Source: Actinostola sp. cb2023 (lineage: Eukaryota; Cnidaria; Anthozoa; Actiniaria; Actinostolidae). From it: a stretch of 64,000 nucleotides of DNA. The stretch spans positions 186,001-250,000 of the forward strand of contig JAUJYZ010000200.1 in NCBI GenBank assembly GCA_033675265.1. The letters run 5' to 3'. The notes below the pieces were generated by a model. The model worked only from the letters and a program-made list of their open reading frames with translations. It had not been told where the DNA came from and made no database searches. Numbering within the stretch: position 1 is the stretch's first letter; each line of letters starts with the position of its first letter. The translations under genes and the position numbers were made by a program. Shown piece after piece: positions 1 through 12,500 of this stretch.

Positions 1-505
1 GTTCTATATTAGTAGTTAGGGTGTACTGGTAGATGCCAGGTCTAGATAGGATAAATGGTCCTATATTAGTTAGGGTGTACTGGTAGATGCCAGGTCTAGA
101 TAAGATAAATGGTCCTATATTAGTTAGGGTGTACTGGTAGATGCCAGGTCTAGATAAGATAAATGGTCCTATATTAGTTAGGGTGTACTGGTAGGTGCCA
201 GGTCTAGATAAGATAAATGGTCCTATATTAGTTAGGGTGTACTGGTAGGTTCCAGGTCTAGATAGGAGAAATGGTCCTATATTAGTTAGGGTGTACTGGT
301 AGGTGCCAGGTCTAGATAGGTTAAATGGTCCTATATTAGTTAGGGTGTACTGGTAGATGCCAGGTCTAGATAGGTTAAATGGTCCTATATTAGTTAGGGT
401 GTACTGGTAGGTGCCAGGTCTAGATAGGATAAATGGTCCTATATTAGTTAGGGTGTACTGGTAGGTGCCAGGTGTAGATAGGATAAATGGTCCTATATTA
501 GTCCT
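1..505. repeat. Minisatellite, unit about 54 bp, about 9 copies
   Basis: The array repeats units containing TAGGGTGTACTGGTAG, CCAGGTCTAGATA and AAATGGTCCTATATTAG, with small A/G substitutions. It is truncated by the window start. It begins about 40 bp inside the RIMBP intron after exon 677-545 and does not include the splice junction. Confidence 0.95.
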
Positions 506-544
506 CTATCGTCAGGCCACGTGATTCTCTAGGCTGTCACTCAC

Positions 545-1305
545 CTTATTGTACGGAGTGGGGTGCCATTGACCAGGATCTCGTGACTATAGGAACTGTT
601 GCCTGGTAACCATTCGATCTTGGCTGACGTGGGTGATATGTCACTGCTCTGAAGGTTGCTAGGGGCAACCGAAGCATCTATAGAAGGGGCAGCATTAGTC
701 TTACTTCAATCTTAGAGTCAAAGTCTTGTTTTGCTTACCTTTGCCTATGGTTAACATGGCTTCCTGGTCGAGGGATTCTTCACCTAGAATGGTTATGGTT
801 CTGACGGAGATGCGATATGTCTGAAAACGAAATAAAACTTGCTTAGAATGGTCACAAAGGAACGCGTTCACTAGATACTTTCCAGAACAAAAGACAAAGT
901 ATCGGCACACTTGCTTTTAGTTTATGGAATCCCCCCTAATAAGGAACATCAACAGAGTGTGAAGGGTGGGGGTGGGGGGCGGGGGTAAACTTTGGTCTCC
1001 TAATTGAGTAGTGTTAGGCGGCTTTGCTATTACTAATTCATTACCACCTTTGACCATCATCTTCCTATTACCATTCACATATACACCATATACACTAGGT
1101 CATTACTAAGTCACCTTTAATGGGTCGATATCCTCGATCAGAGCCTTGGTGTTACGACCACCTTTTACCACCATCTTCCTATCACCATTCACATATACAC
1201 CATAACCCTTAACCTCATCGGGAGGAATGTCAGCGGGTTTCCAGCTTAATAGTAGACTTCGAGTATGTTGTCGCTCCAGCATCACATGCTTGGGTGATGG
1301 AATTC
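545..1305 (-). CDS. RIMBP2: RIMBP FN3-I and start of FN3-II (exons 1305-1115, 820-739, 677-545)
   Basis: Exon 1305-1115 encodes the first half of FN3-I (LLLSWKPADIPP and GRNTKALIEDIDPLK). Exon 820-739 encodes its second half (TYRISVRTITILGEE). Exon 677-545 starts FN3-II (DASVAPSNL, AKIEWLPGNSSYSHEI). The phases chain without error, and the order matches the vertebrate RIM-BP fibronectin cluster. The last exon ends in phase 2 at GTGAGTG, so the gene continues beyond base 1. Confidence 0.9.
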
Positions 1306-4300
1306 CTGTGGTTATTAAGTCAATACAGATTAGAGCACAGGCTTACCAAACTCAAGGTGGGGTTCCTGTGTTGGTTCTTTGGGGTTCCTGTGGTGAGTTC
1401 TGTTCGCCAAACCATGTGAATTTGCCATTTTTAGGTTGAAATGTTAAAGGGTTTTTAGGAGGTTTTAGTTTCCAATAAAGTGTCAGAACAGACTTTATTC
1501 ATCCTTCTTTTCAGCTGTGTGTGTCATTTCTTCGTACAGGGTGTTTTAAGCGAGTTATTTGACATTCCCTGGTGGTGGGTTTCACGTCCATCGTGTAGGT
1601 AAATTTACACAAGGCATGCAACTTCGAGCTGTACGAACGCTACCTCGGTCCGTATTCTCGTCAAAATTCACTGTTTTTTCAAAGCTCTTACTCATCTACT
1701 TTGGGGATGCGAAAGACCGATGATTAACCTATGCCCTGGCCAAGTTTGAGGTCGAATGTGAATGTGAATTAAGTGTTGGAAATAATTTTTTGAAAAAGTT
1801 ATTTTAGCTTTCTCCTAGGGATCTGCACAAAGTGCTGTCACCTTGGAATGTCAAGAATGCATTTTTTGTCGAAATTGCCTCTGGTCTACCGGCTATAGGG
1901 AATAATTTTCTCATGAACATTCTTTGGAGCAAAATATTCCCTACGGTGTAGGCCAGAGGCAATTTCGACAGAAAAATGCATTCTTGACATTCCAATGGGA
2001 CAGCACTTTGTGCAGATCCCTAGGAGAAAGCTAAAATAAAGGTTCAAAAAATTATTTCCATCACTTATTTCACATGGATCGACCTCAAACTTGGCCAGGG
2101 CATAGGTCAATCATCGGTCTTTCGCATCCCCGAAGTAGATGAGTAAGAGCTTTGAAAAAACGGTGAATTTTGACGAGAATACGGACCGAGGTATCATTCG
2201 TACGGCTCGAAGTTGCATGCCTTGTGTAAATTTACCTACACGATAGACGTGAAACCCGCCACCAGGAAATGTCAAATAACTCGCTTAAAACACCTCGTGC
2301 GAAGAAACGACACACACAGCTCAAAAGAAGGATGAATAAAATTTGTTTTGGCACTTTATTGGAAACTAAAACTTCCTGAAAACCCTTTAACATTTCAACC
2401 TAAAAACGGCAAATTCACATGGTTTAGTGTCGGAACAGAACTCACCACAGGAACCCCAACCAACCAACACAGGAACCCCACCTCGAGTTTGGTAAGCCTG
2501 TGATTAGAGGTAGTGACATCTCTACCTACTCACACTGATTGGTTCAAGACCACATATCCCTCTACTCACTGATTGGTTCAAGACCACATATCCCTCTACT
2601 CACTGATTGGTTGCAAATCATGTGTCTATCTACTCACTGATTGGTTGCAAATCATGTGTCTATCTACTCACTGATTGGTTGCAAATCACGTGTCTATCTA
2701 CTCACTGATTGGTTGCAAATCACATGTCTCTTTACTCACTGATTGGTTGCAAATCATGTGTCTATCTACTCACTGATTGGTTGCAAATTGGTTGCAAATC
2801 ATGTGTCTATCTACTCACTGATTGGTTGCAAATCACATGTCTATCTACTCACTGATTGGTTGCAAATCATGTGTCTATCTACTCACTGATTGGTTGCAAA
2901 TCATGTGTCTATCTACTCACTGATTGGTTGCAAATCACGTGTCTATCTACTCACTGATTGGTTGCAAATCACATGTCAAATCATGTGTCTATCTACTCAC
3001 TGATTGGTTGCAAATCATGTGTCTATCTACTCACTGATTGGTTGCAAATCACGTGTCTATCTACTCACTGATTGGTTGCAAATCATGTGTCTATCTACTC
3101 ACTGATTGGTTGCAAATCATGTGTCTATCTACACATCTACTCACTGATTGGTTGCAAATCATGTGTCTATCTACTCACTGATTGGTTGCAAATCATGTGT
3201 CTATCTACTCACTGATTGGTTGCAAATCATGTGTCTATCTACTCACTGATTGGTTGCAAATCATGTGTCTATCTACTCACTGATTGGTTCAAATCGACTC
3301 TTTACTCACTGATTGGTTGCAAATCATGTGTCTATCTACTCACTGATTGGTTGCAAATCATGTGTCTATCTACTCACTGATTGGTTGCAAATCATGTGTC
3401 TATCTACTCACTGATTGGTTGCAAATCATGTGTCTATCTACTCACTGATTGGTTGCAAATCATGTGTCTATCTACTCACTGATTGGTTCAAGATCTGTAT
3501 CATCACTAGGAAAGCCATCATGACTGCTAAGAAGTACTCCACGTGAATCTTCACCATCGTCTTCTTCTTCTATGTCGCCAAGGTTGGAATCAGGTATGTG
3601 TTCGACGTTTAGTCGTAGATTGCGGTGAAGTTTTCCTGGATTCAGTAGAAAGTCTTATATCATCATTGTTTATATCATTGATTTATGAATATTTGAATTA
3701 TTTTTAATGTTTCTATTTATTTCTTTGTTTCTTTTTCTGATATTTTCTTTTTCTGTTTTAATTTGTGTTTATTGGTTTATGTAACGGTTAACTTGCGCAA
3801 GGTTTACGTAGAGTGTTTACAAGAAACAACATGGAACTTTTATGTTTAATGCATGCTATACTGATCATAAGTAGTTATAACAATGTTACTAGTGGGATTT
3901 ATATACCAGAGAAGTGTACAACTTTAGGAGGAGATCTTTCCACAGGTTCTTTGGCCTCGACATCTCGTTTAGCTGTATGTTTAGAAGAACCATAGTTCAT
4001 CATTACTTTGTTACAATACAAAAATATGTTACAACGTTTATTATGACATGACACTGTTCAAAATCATAGATTTAGATTTCACAGTCAAGGTGAAGACACA
4101 ACATTACTGGTAACATTGCATGCAATGGCACAATGTCAGCTTGTGTCTGTCTCTACAATTTGTTGCAAGTAGAATCACACTGTACATCAATAAGTTGTAC
4201 ACATGCTGCAATCATTTTTACAATAACAGAGCGTATTCTTGCAATCTGATTGGCTCTCAGCCATTGTCAATAAGAGTACAGACACAGATTCTGATGAATC

Positions 4301-7300
4301 GCTCACGCACGGATCCAGCGCGCAACTTTATCCTTGCTTTTGGGTGATTTTTTTGACTTTGTTATTGTAAAAATGAAATGGCAAGCAGTTTTCCACTGTC
4401 TGTACTCTTATTGACAATGGATTTGACGTCACAAAATGTTCAAAACTTTGCAGTGAAACCACTTGCTGCGATTTTTTTAAATTGCCAGCATTGTAAAAAG
4501 CATTGAGACTTCGGTTAATGTGTTTTTAAGAAATTATTATTATTGCATGCGATGTTGCACCGTATCTGTACGATCATCATCACTACAAATACTTACTTTC
4601 AGTGTGTTCCTCGTCACTTCCATACATTTCATCTACAAATAAACATACCATACTTGTTGACAAAGTATATGTCTATGATCATAACGTGGATTACTATAAG
4701 TAGATGATAGTTTTGTTTTAACTATTTATATTGGTTGCAAAAATGACTTTTCGTCTTTATTTTACAAACTATGATGACAACTTACCAGTTTGCTCGTCCT
4801 GATTGACTATCCATGACATCTCACTCTCGTCTGAGAAGAAAAACAAGTTCAATGCATGCAACAAGTTCATTTGTTTATCAAGCAAACACTGATAGTTTTT
4901 ACCTGCAATTTTCTCCACAAAATTCGAGGGTACCAGTCCCCTTTGTCCGCCAATTAGTTCTCCCAGATAATAACCGTCCTGTACAAAACACAATGCATTA
5001 ACTTATACAAGGTTTTCATACGGCTGGGTGCTACAAGAGATATGGGATTCATTGCGAAGTCAAAGTCGTCACTGGTGTCAACTGTGGAAAATTAGTTCGA
5101 CTTCAGATGTGCGCACGCTATACAACTTGACCTTGACTTGACCGTCTTGCGGTATATGACTCGATTTTCTATGGGACCGCACATGTTAAGATCGTCGGTC
5201 ATTTGCGCATGTGTTGGTTAGCTAATTTTAGCAATCAAAAGACTACACACCGTACATAAGTCGTAACGATTCTACCACTAAGATTCAATAACATTGGCAA
5301 TTGGTCTAAAATCAGGATGTAGAAGACCGCACACCTACGATTAATCTCTTTACGACAGTCGAGTCGTACAAGTCTTCACAGGGAACCCAACAGTAATAAT
5401 TATTACTCATTTATGTCATGACGTATCTACCTCATCTATATCACCAAACACGTACAGGTAGTCACCAGCTTGGAATGCTAGTTCAGCCTCAGGACAATCA
5501 TTAGGTGAGTGTTGGAAAGGGTCGTAACTAAAGCGAGCAATAAATACACACAGATTCTCTTCATCTATTTCAGAATCAGAATCTTCAGTTACTTGCTCCT
5601 GTGAGAGGTACTTTTCGTCAATACTTTTATCTAACGAGCTGTTGCTGTGTTTTGAGGTTGTTTCAGTAGAAGGAACGAATTTGTTGGAAAATTTATTTTC
5701 TGCAAAGAATGCAAGATATTTATGTTCAATTTCCTTTCATTTAATGGCATATTGATAAGTAGATTCTAGTAAACAGAGTCAACACCGACCTGTCTGTATG
5801 TTTTTGTTGTTGTCTAGGTGACTATCCAGGTTGTTACCAGTCTCTTCGCCGTCCACCATGCTCGTTGTGATGTCATTGTCTTCCATGTCGGCCATGTCAC
5901 CATCAGCTACGCTATTCATATCTCGACTTGTATCACTCTCATAGTTATCATCCAGGATACTAGCACTGTCATCGCTGTAAGTCGCCTGGTTGATGCGACG
6001 GGACAACAGCGCAATGTCATCTTCATCTGATTGGATAGGTTTGGTCTTTTTGTTGCTGTCGGAAGGTGCTAATGGGTAAACGAAGGGTTAAACGAATTGT
6101 GAATTAGTATAATACCATATATATCATTATACAGTTAATAGTAACCAGCAAAGGGGTCTTGTATGAGCAGGCGGTTGTAGAATTGTCGTTATCATCACTG
6201 ATCATCAACCTTCGTGAACGTAGTATGTATATTTAAAAAGATTCGCGCACAAGAGACACATGCAGGCAGCCCAAACATTTCTTCTGAGGCCAATTATAAT
6301 AACTAAAAAGATATTCGTATGTGCGCATCTTTTTTGATGGGTTTCCTGTGGAAACTAGAGTGCACGGGTCAAGGACAAAAATATTGAAAACTGATTAATT
6401 AGATTTTTGACAGAAAATATGTCTACTGTGTCTAATCACAACTTCATTTTACATCATCATTGAGTGTATGCTTGAAGTCCCATAAGAACTTACCACTAGT
6501 GGAATCCTCCTCGCTATCGGACAGCTCCAACTGTTTAATACGAGAAGCTACCATGTCCAGTATATCCTTACTTGATGAATCACTTCCTTCGTTCTCAGTC
6601 TTACTCTCTTTTTGTTGATTATGACGTGGTACATGACGTAGCTCAGTGTGGCTTGGTGTCACTACACTGACTGGAGATGTCTGAGTTGACTTATGTTGAT
6701 TACTGGTTTTTGAAGTTTTTAGTATTGCAAGTTCGTTTTTAAGATTGTTGGCTCTTTCGTTCGAGTCTGCACACTTCTGTTGTAAGGCTCGAACATCGTT
6801 TTCTAGTGACGTCACGGCAAGACGATGGACACGAGTTGATTCTTCTTGAATCTAAAGCATGTAGAGTAAAGAATTAAAACTCGGCACTTATGACATCATA
6901 ACTGACGAGAATCAATACCTTGTGCAGTTGCCTGATTTCTTCTTCGCGTTCTCTGAGTCGTGAAACGCTGGAGATATGTTCTGTTTCGAGAACTTTTCTC
7001 TGCTGTTCTGATGCTTCTAAATCCTGGGGGGAAAATGTTCAACATTTCCATATTCAGCAAGGTTACGCGACATTACGGGATCTATTAATAGTTATAGTAT
7101 TTTATATTTCCATTCACACCTAAATATGTTTAGTTCAAATGATGTTTTCTTGATTCTACAATGTATAACACAAACGCATCTAATTTTAAAAGAGTCAAAC
7201 TACCTGGGATTTATTACTGTGTATAAAGATAAAGTTAAAGTTTATATCCAGTTTTTTATACTTAATTAATTTTAGCTTAAACCATGTGCCTTGGTGTGAA

Positions 7301-9442
7301 TGGGCCATAATTTAGTATGTATAAACAACCATAACGTGGGCAGAATTAATTTAAATGTAAATGCCTTATGCCGTGTTTACACTTGAACGCTCTACCAAGG
7401 TACAAATCAGAAAACTATTGTTTGTTGAGCGGTGACCATGCAACAAACAATAGTTTTCTGATTTGTACCTTGGTAGAGCGCTCAAGTGTAAACACGGCAT
7501 TGGAGTACAAATGTCCGTGAAACAGTACTAACTAATTAGTACTAAATAGCACTGATGAAACAATAGAAAACAATAGAGATAACACTATTTTGTACTATTT
7601 AGTAAGTACTGTTTCACGGACATATGGTTTGCACTCTATTAATTAATTATTAATTACCAGTAATTATAAATAATTTTGCATGTGGATCGAATAACTAAAA
7701 TATTATTTCATCATTCAGCGGTCATAAATTACTTTTTGTTAATTGTTTTTGTCCATGATTTTTTTTGGGACATAATAGGTTTAAAGTGCTTGTGAAGCTT
7801 ATTTTTTTATTTTGAAAATCAATTACATATGAAGTGAATAGTGGGATGTTTCAGTGACGTCAAAGGAGGCATTTGCTGTAACTTATTTATATTTTTTCAA
7901 GTAGCATTCTTTTCTGAAATATAAAAAAAGTTTAACATCATTTATATAAGTTGTAGAAAACTTTTTTCCAGATTAAAAAATGTCAATGATTTGCAAAGGG
8001 GCGCTTTTGTATAATAAATGATGCCTCCTTTGACGTCACCGAATTAGCATATCACGATTTCAAACCTTTATAACTCGCAAATGCGAAGCTCAAATCACAA
8101 AACACTGAAACATCCCACTATTCATTTCATATGTAATCGATTTTCAAAATAAAAAATAAGCTTCACAAGCACTTTAAAAGCATTACATGTACTTGATGAT
8201 AACTAGATCGAAAACATTAGTTTTATACTTTTAATAGTTTTATCTTATATATTACATATTTTACGTTGGCGTGATAATACAATATTTACAGGTAAGCAAC
8301 AATGACGAATGTTTTAACTCCCACCTACCTCCTTGACATGCATTAAGTCCTTCAACTGCACTTCAAGTTTCACACATTCATGTTCCAAGTCATGGCGTTC
8401 TTCTTCAGCTTTTTGTAGAGTTTCTTTTAAGCTTTTTATCTCTTCCTCAAGCTGTAACAACAACTTTATGTTAGCAAGTTTGTGAATCCTGAAAACCTAG
8501 CAGAAATCTAAAACAACTACAATGCACACTGCATGATATTAACCCACAGCTGACAAATGATATGAACTAATGTGAGAGGATGTGCATTATTTTCGAAAGA
8601 AAAAAACCCAGATTCAACGTGTTGATAAAATAAAGTAGATTGAAGGGAAGTCTGGAAAGTGGAGTGCGATGAGAATGTTTATCGATATGGAATGAGATGA
8701 AATGCAATATTTGAATGAAAGTGGAAGCAAATGATAGTCTAGATGATAGCAATCCTCAGTGTGAAAGTGACAAGCATGGTGAAAGACAGTGGATGGATGG
8801 GAATGGGATGGGAATGGTGTGGGAATGGGATGGAAATGGAATGGGAATGGTGTGGGAATGAGATAAAATGAAGGATTCACAAAAACCTTGTTTAATTCTT
8901 TCATTCGTTTCCCAAGTTCAGCATTCTTTTGGTAAAGCATGGTGCATTTTGTTGCAAATTTTTCACGCTCAAGTTCCTACAGAATAGAAAACGATTTTGT
9001 ATCAATTGAAGAAAACAAAACATTTCCCTTTTATCACTCACCAGTTTGGAACATTTGGCCTTCAGTACTTCAGTTGATTTTTTAAGATTTTCATATTCTT
9101 TTTCTTTCGTTTCCAATTCCTTTTGCTGAATGAAACACAGAAATTTTAATTTAATTTTGATCAAAAACCAGATTCTTGGCAGATGGTCTGTTAGGACTTT
9201 AAGTGAGTGTTGTGGGTTGGTGAGTTGTGTAATTTGGAGTTTGATTTCATGGTGTGGTGTGGTGTGGTGTGGTGTGGTGTGGTGTGGGTGTTGTGTGTGG
9301 TGTTGAGTGTGTGGAAATGTGTGTCAGCTTGTGGGTTTTGATAAGTTGTGAGTGTTTGACTTCAAAAAATGAGTCAGCAAAATGGTAGATTGATAAGGTG
9401 AGTAGTTTTACTTCAACAAAATGAAGTCCAGTCTTACTGACT

Positions 9443-9521
<79 letters not shown>

Positions 9522-12500
9522 TTTTAATAATATAGCGCTATTTCTTTTGCTACCCAATAGCACTTTACAATAATATCAATCATTAATACAATGAAATAAT
9601 TTACATATTAAAATTAGAATAAAATATAGTCAAACTCTTCACTTATCTGTCTAGCTAGGTTTACAATCAATGAAACCAAGTGACTTTCACCAAACACTTT
9701 TTGAAGCGACAATATTATTAACTTTTTGAAATCACTCACCAAGTGCAAACTGTCATTCTCTGATGTCTTTAGTTTGTTGCTGTATGTTCCCAGTCTCCTT
9801 TCAAGATCACCCATCCCTGGTGAAGGGGGAATGGGACTGGAACCAGGTGATTCAACCAAAGCAAGTTTCTTCTCCAATATTAACCTTTCTTTTGCTGTCT
9901 TCTTTACGATAGACTGAAGCTCATCAATTTTATTGTTCTGTTGAATGTTTTGAAATGTTTTAAAATGGAGTTTGCAGGCACTGATCATTGACGGCCACAG
10001 TACAGCATGGCTACGGCATTGTTATGGCATGGTTTTATTTGAAATCCTAAACCATCACAGTCATGACACATGTAATGGTACATCTGTGTCGTAAGTTGTT
10101 CATAGACATACAAAATCAGCTCTAAACTGAAATATCAAAAGTCTCGCAAGTCTCGCAAGTCTTGCTTTTTTTTGGACCACCGGAGTCTCAATTAGTTTCT
10201 TTACAGTCATGCTAAATCATGTCTCGGAGTCTGGTATTTTCTTGACAGACAATCTCGGAGTCACAAATTTTTGAAATAGTCTCAAAGTCTTTTTTTTTGC
10301 TGTCATTATCTTGTTCATTTTTTTTAGGTCTATCTTTTAAATAATACCTCAATATCACATTTTGTATGCGAAGGTCAGGAAAAAAGGCTCAGGCTTGCAA
10401 GATTTCTCGTGAAAAGTCTCAGGCTCGCAATGTGTAAACCAGCTAGAGTACCGGGGGCTCAAATTCTAAAATAGACGTCTCATGGTCTCACAAAGTCTTT
10501 ATTTTACCATTCGGCACCCCTACTTGACTGCTAGAATGTTTTCAAATCCTCTTAGAGATACATGTAGAACTTTATACCTGTGCTTGCGGTCTAGTTCCAG
10601 ATAATGATGTCACCTCCTTGCGTAGTTTTTCTATTTCATTATCTTTTCCTAAATGAGATTTTGCTTGTTCAGCCAGGTCCTTAGCTCTTTGTCTTGCAAA
10701 CATTTTCTTCATGTGTTCAACCTCTGCACTGGGGTCAGCCTTGCTATTTGCTTGTTTCTGAAACAGTTAATCAATTGTATAATCATTCATACACAATACA
10801 GACTTTACTATGAAATAAACTATACAGTATTGAGTATATCATATTAGATATTTCAGATACGCAACAATGAATACACAGGGTTCTAAGTAGATCAGCAAAC
10901 CTAAATCTATGGTGGGTATAATTGTAAAAGTTGACACTCGACAAAGGCAAATTTCATAGCCTGAGCAGGTACAATGGACATACATGTAGTTATAATTCCA
11001 TCTTGAATTAGCAGTGGAATGTTGCCAGTTGCCAGCTGCTAGAATCCTGACTTTTCTCTCTGAATCTACTCACCATTGTGGCATTCTTCTGTTCTTGTAA
11101 CTTTTTGGCTTTTTCTTCAAGCTGCCTTGCAATGGACACAAGCTCCGAATTCCTTTTTTTGAGTTTTTTGACCTTCTCTTCAACAAGACTAGATGCCTTT
11201 TGATTCCCAGTATGCTTAGAGGTATTTTCCTTCTATAATAATAATGCAGAATAACAAAGTAAACATTAATTATATTAAAAGCAGTTTAATTTCATGCCAA
11301 TACAAATATCACATTTTCATCAAGTACATGGGCTGATAGCCAACGAGGAGCTAGCCGAGTTGGCTATCAGCCATGTACATGTACATGTACGACGAGATTG
11401 AGTGGAATAATGGTTTTATTATATAGACAACCACTGGATTGTGAGAAATATAACATTTGTTTTTATTTTTAGTTCGGAAAAACAGGTTTGCCATAGTTGA
11501 AAATCTCCAATTTTCTCTACTCGTGGTATATGAGCTGATAGCCTACTAGTAGAGTAGCCAATCAGAGCACGCGCTTGCTCATATCCAGTGGTTGTCTATA
11601 TTATATAATAAAGGTTGTTACATTGTATATCGCATATCATACTGTAAGTCAATTTTACCTCAAGGATGCTACACTTTTTTTCCAGTTGATCAAGCCGACT
11701 TTGTAATTCAGCATTTTTCTTTCGGAGTTCTCTTTCTTTATCATGACGTCCTTTTGTTGGGGATTGGAACTAAAAAATCATGAAATTTAATACATAACAT
11801 GTATATAACTTTGAAAATTAGGCCTACTGTGTAGATACAGAGAAGAATAACTAAGGCCTATAGTTCAGACGTTGTGCTAATCATGAGCCGTTCTCATTTC
11901 AAACAATAGATAATGAGGCGGCTTCTTTTGAAGTAATTAAGTAATTATAATGGCTCTTGGAAAGTATGGCGTTAGAACAAGGCATAAGAGAACATGCAAT
12001 TACACTGCTCATGTATGTACATGTTTCTTGAGAGACACATTTTGAATGATAATGCTCATGTCAATTTGACTACATGCAAAATTTGAAAAATGTGAAAAAT
12101 TTTATTACTAATTTTGCAAATAAAAAAACTGGCATATTTGATGAAATTGTGATGGATGTTTTGAGCTACAGCCTGTTACCAAAGCAACTGCATCACTTTT
12201 CTTAAACACTATATCGATTACAACTAGAACTAAGAATATTAGTTCTTGGGGTGAAACCAAATTTATGATTGAAAATCTCTTGAGATATAAATAACAAAGA
12301 TGTACATGTAGCCGCCATGTTTGACAAACCTCCAAGAGAAGCTAATGAGGAATATCGGGAACCAATATGGTGACTATGACGTTACTAACAATGGAAGACT
12401 CTTGAGTAGATGGCCAAATACATTACTGTTGTGATGACTTTTTACAATACTGACATTCTTTTGGACCACGTTCTCTGTATAATGCTTGGAAAATACAGAC

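Noticed and set aside
2519..3479. CRISPR-like regular repeat pattern
   Set aside because: Units are contiguous with no unique spacers, in an intron of an animal gene. The same applies to the arrays at 1-505, 58742-59157 and 60009-60430.
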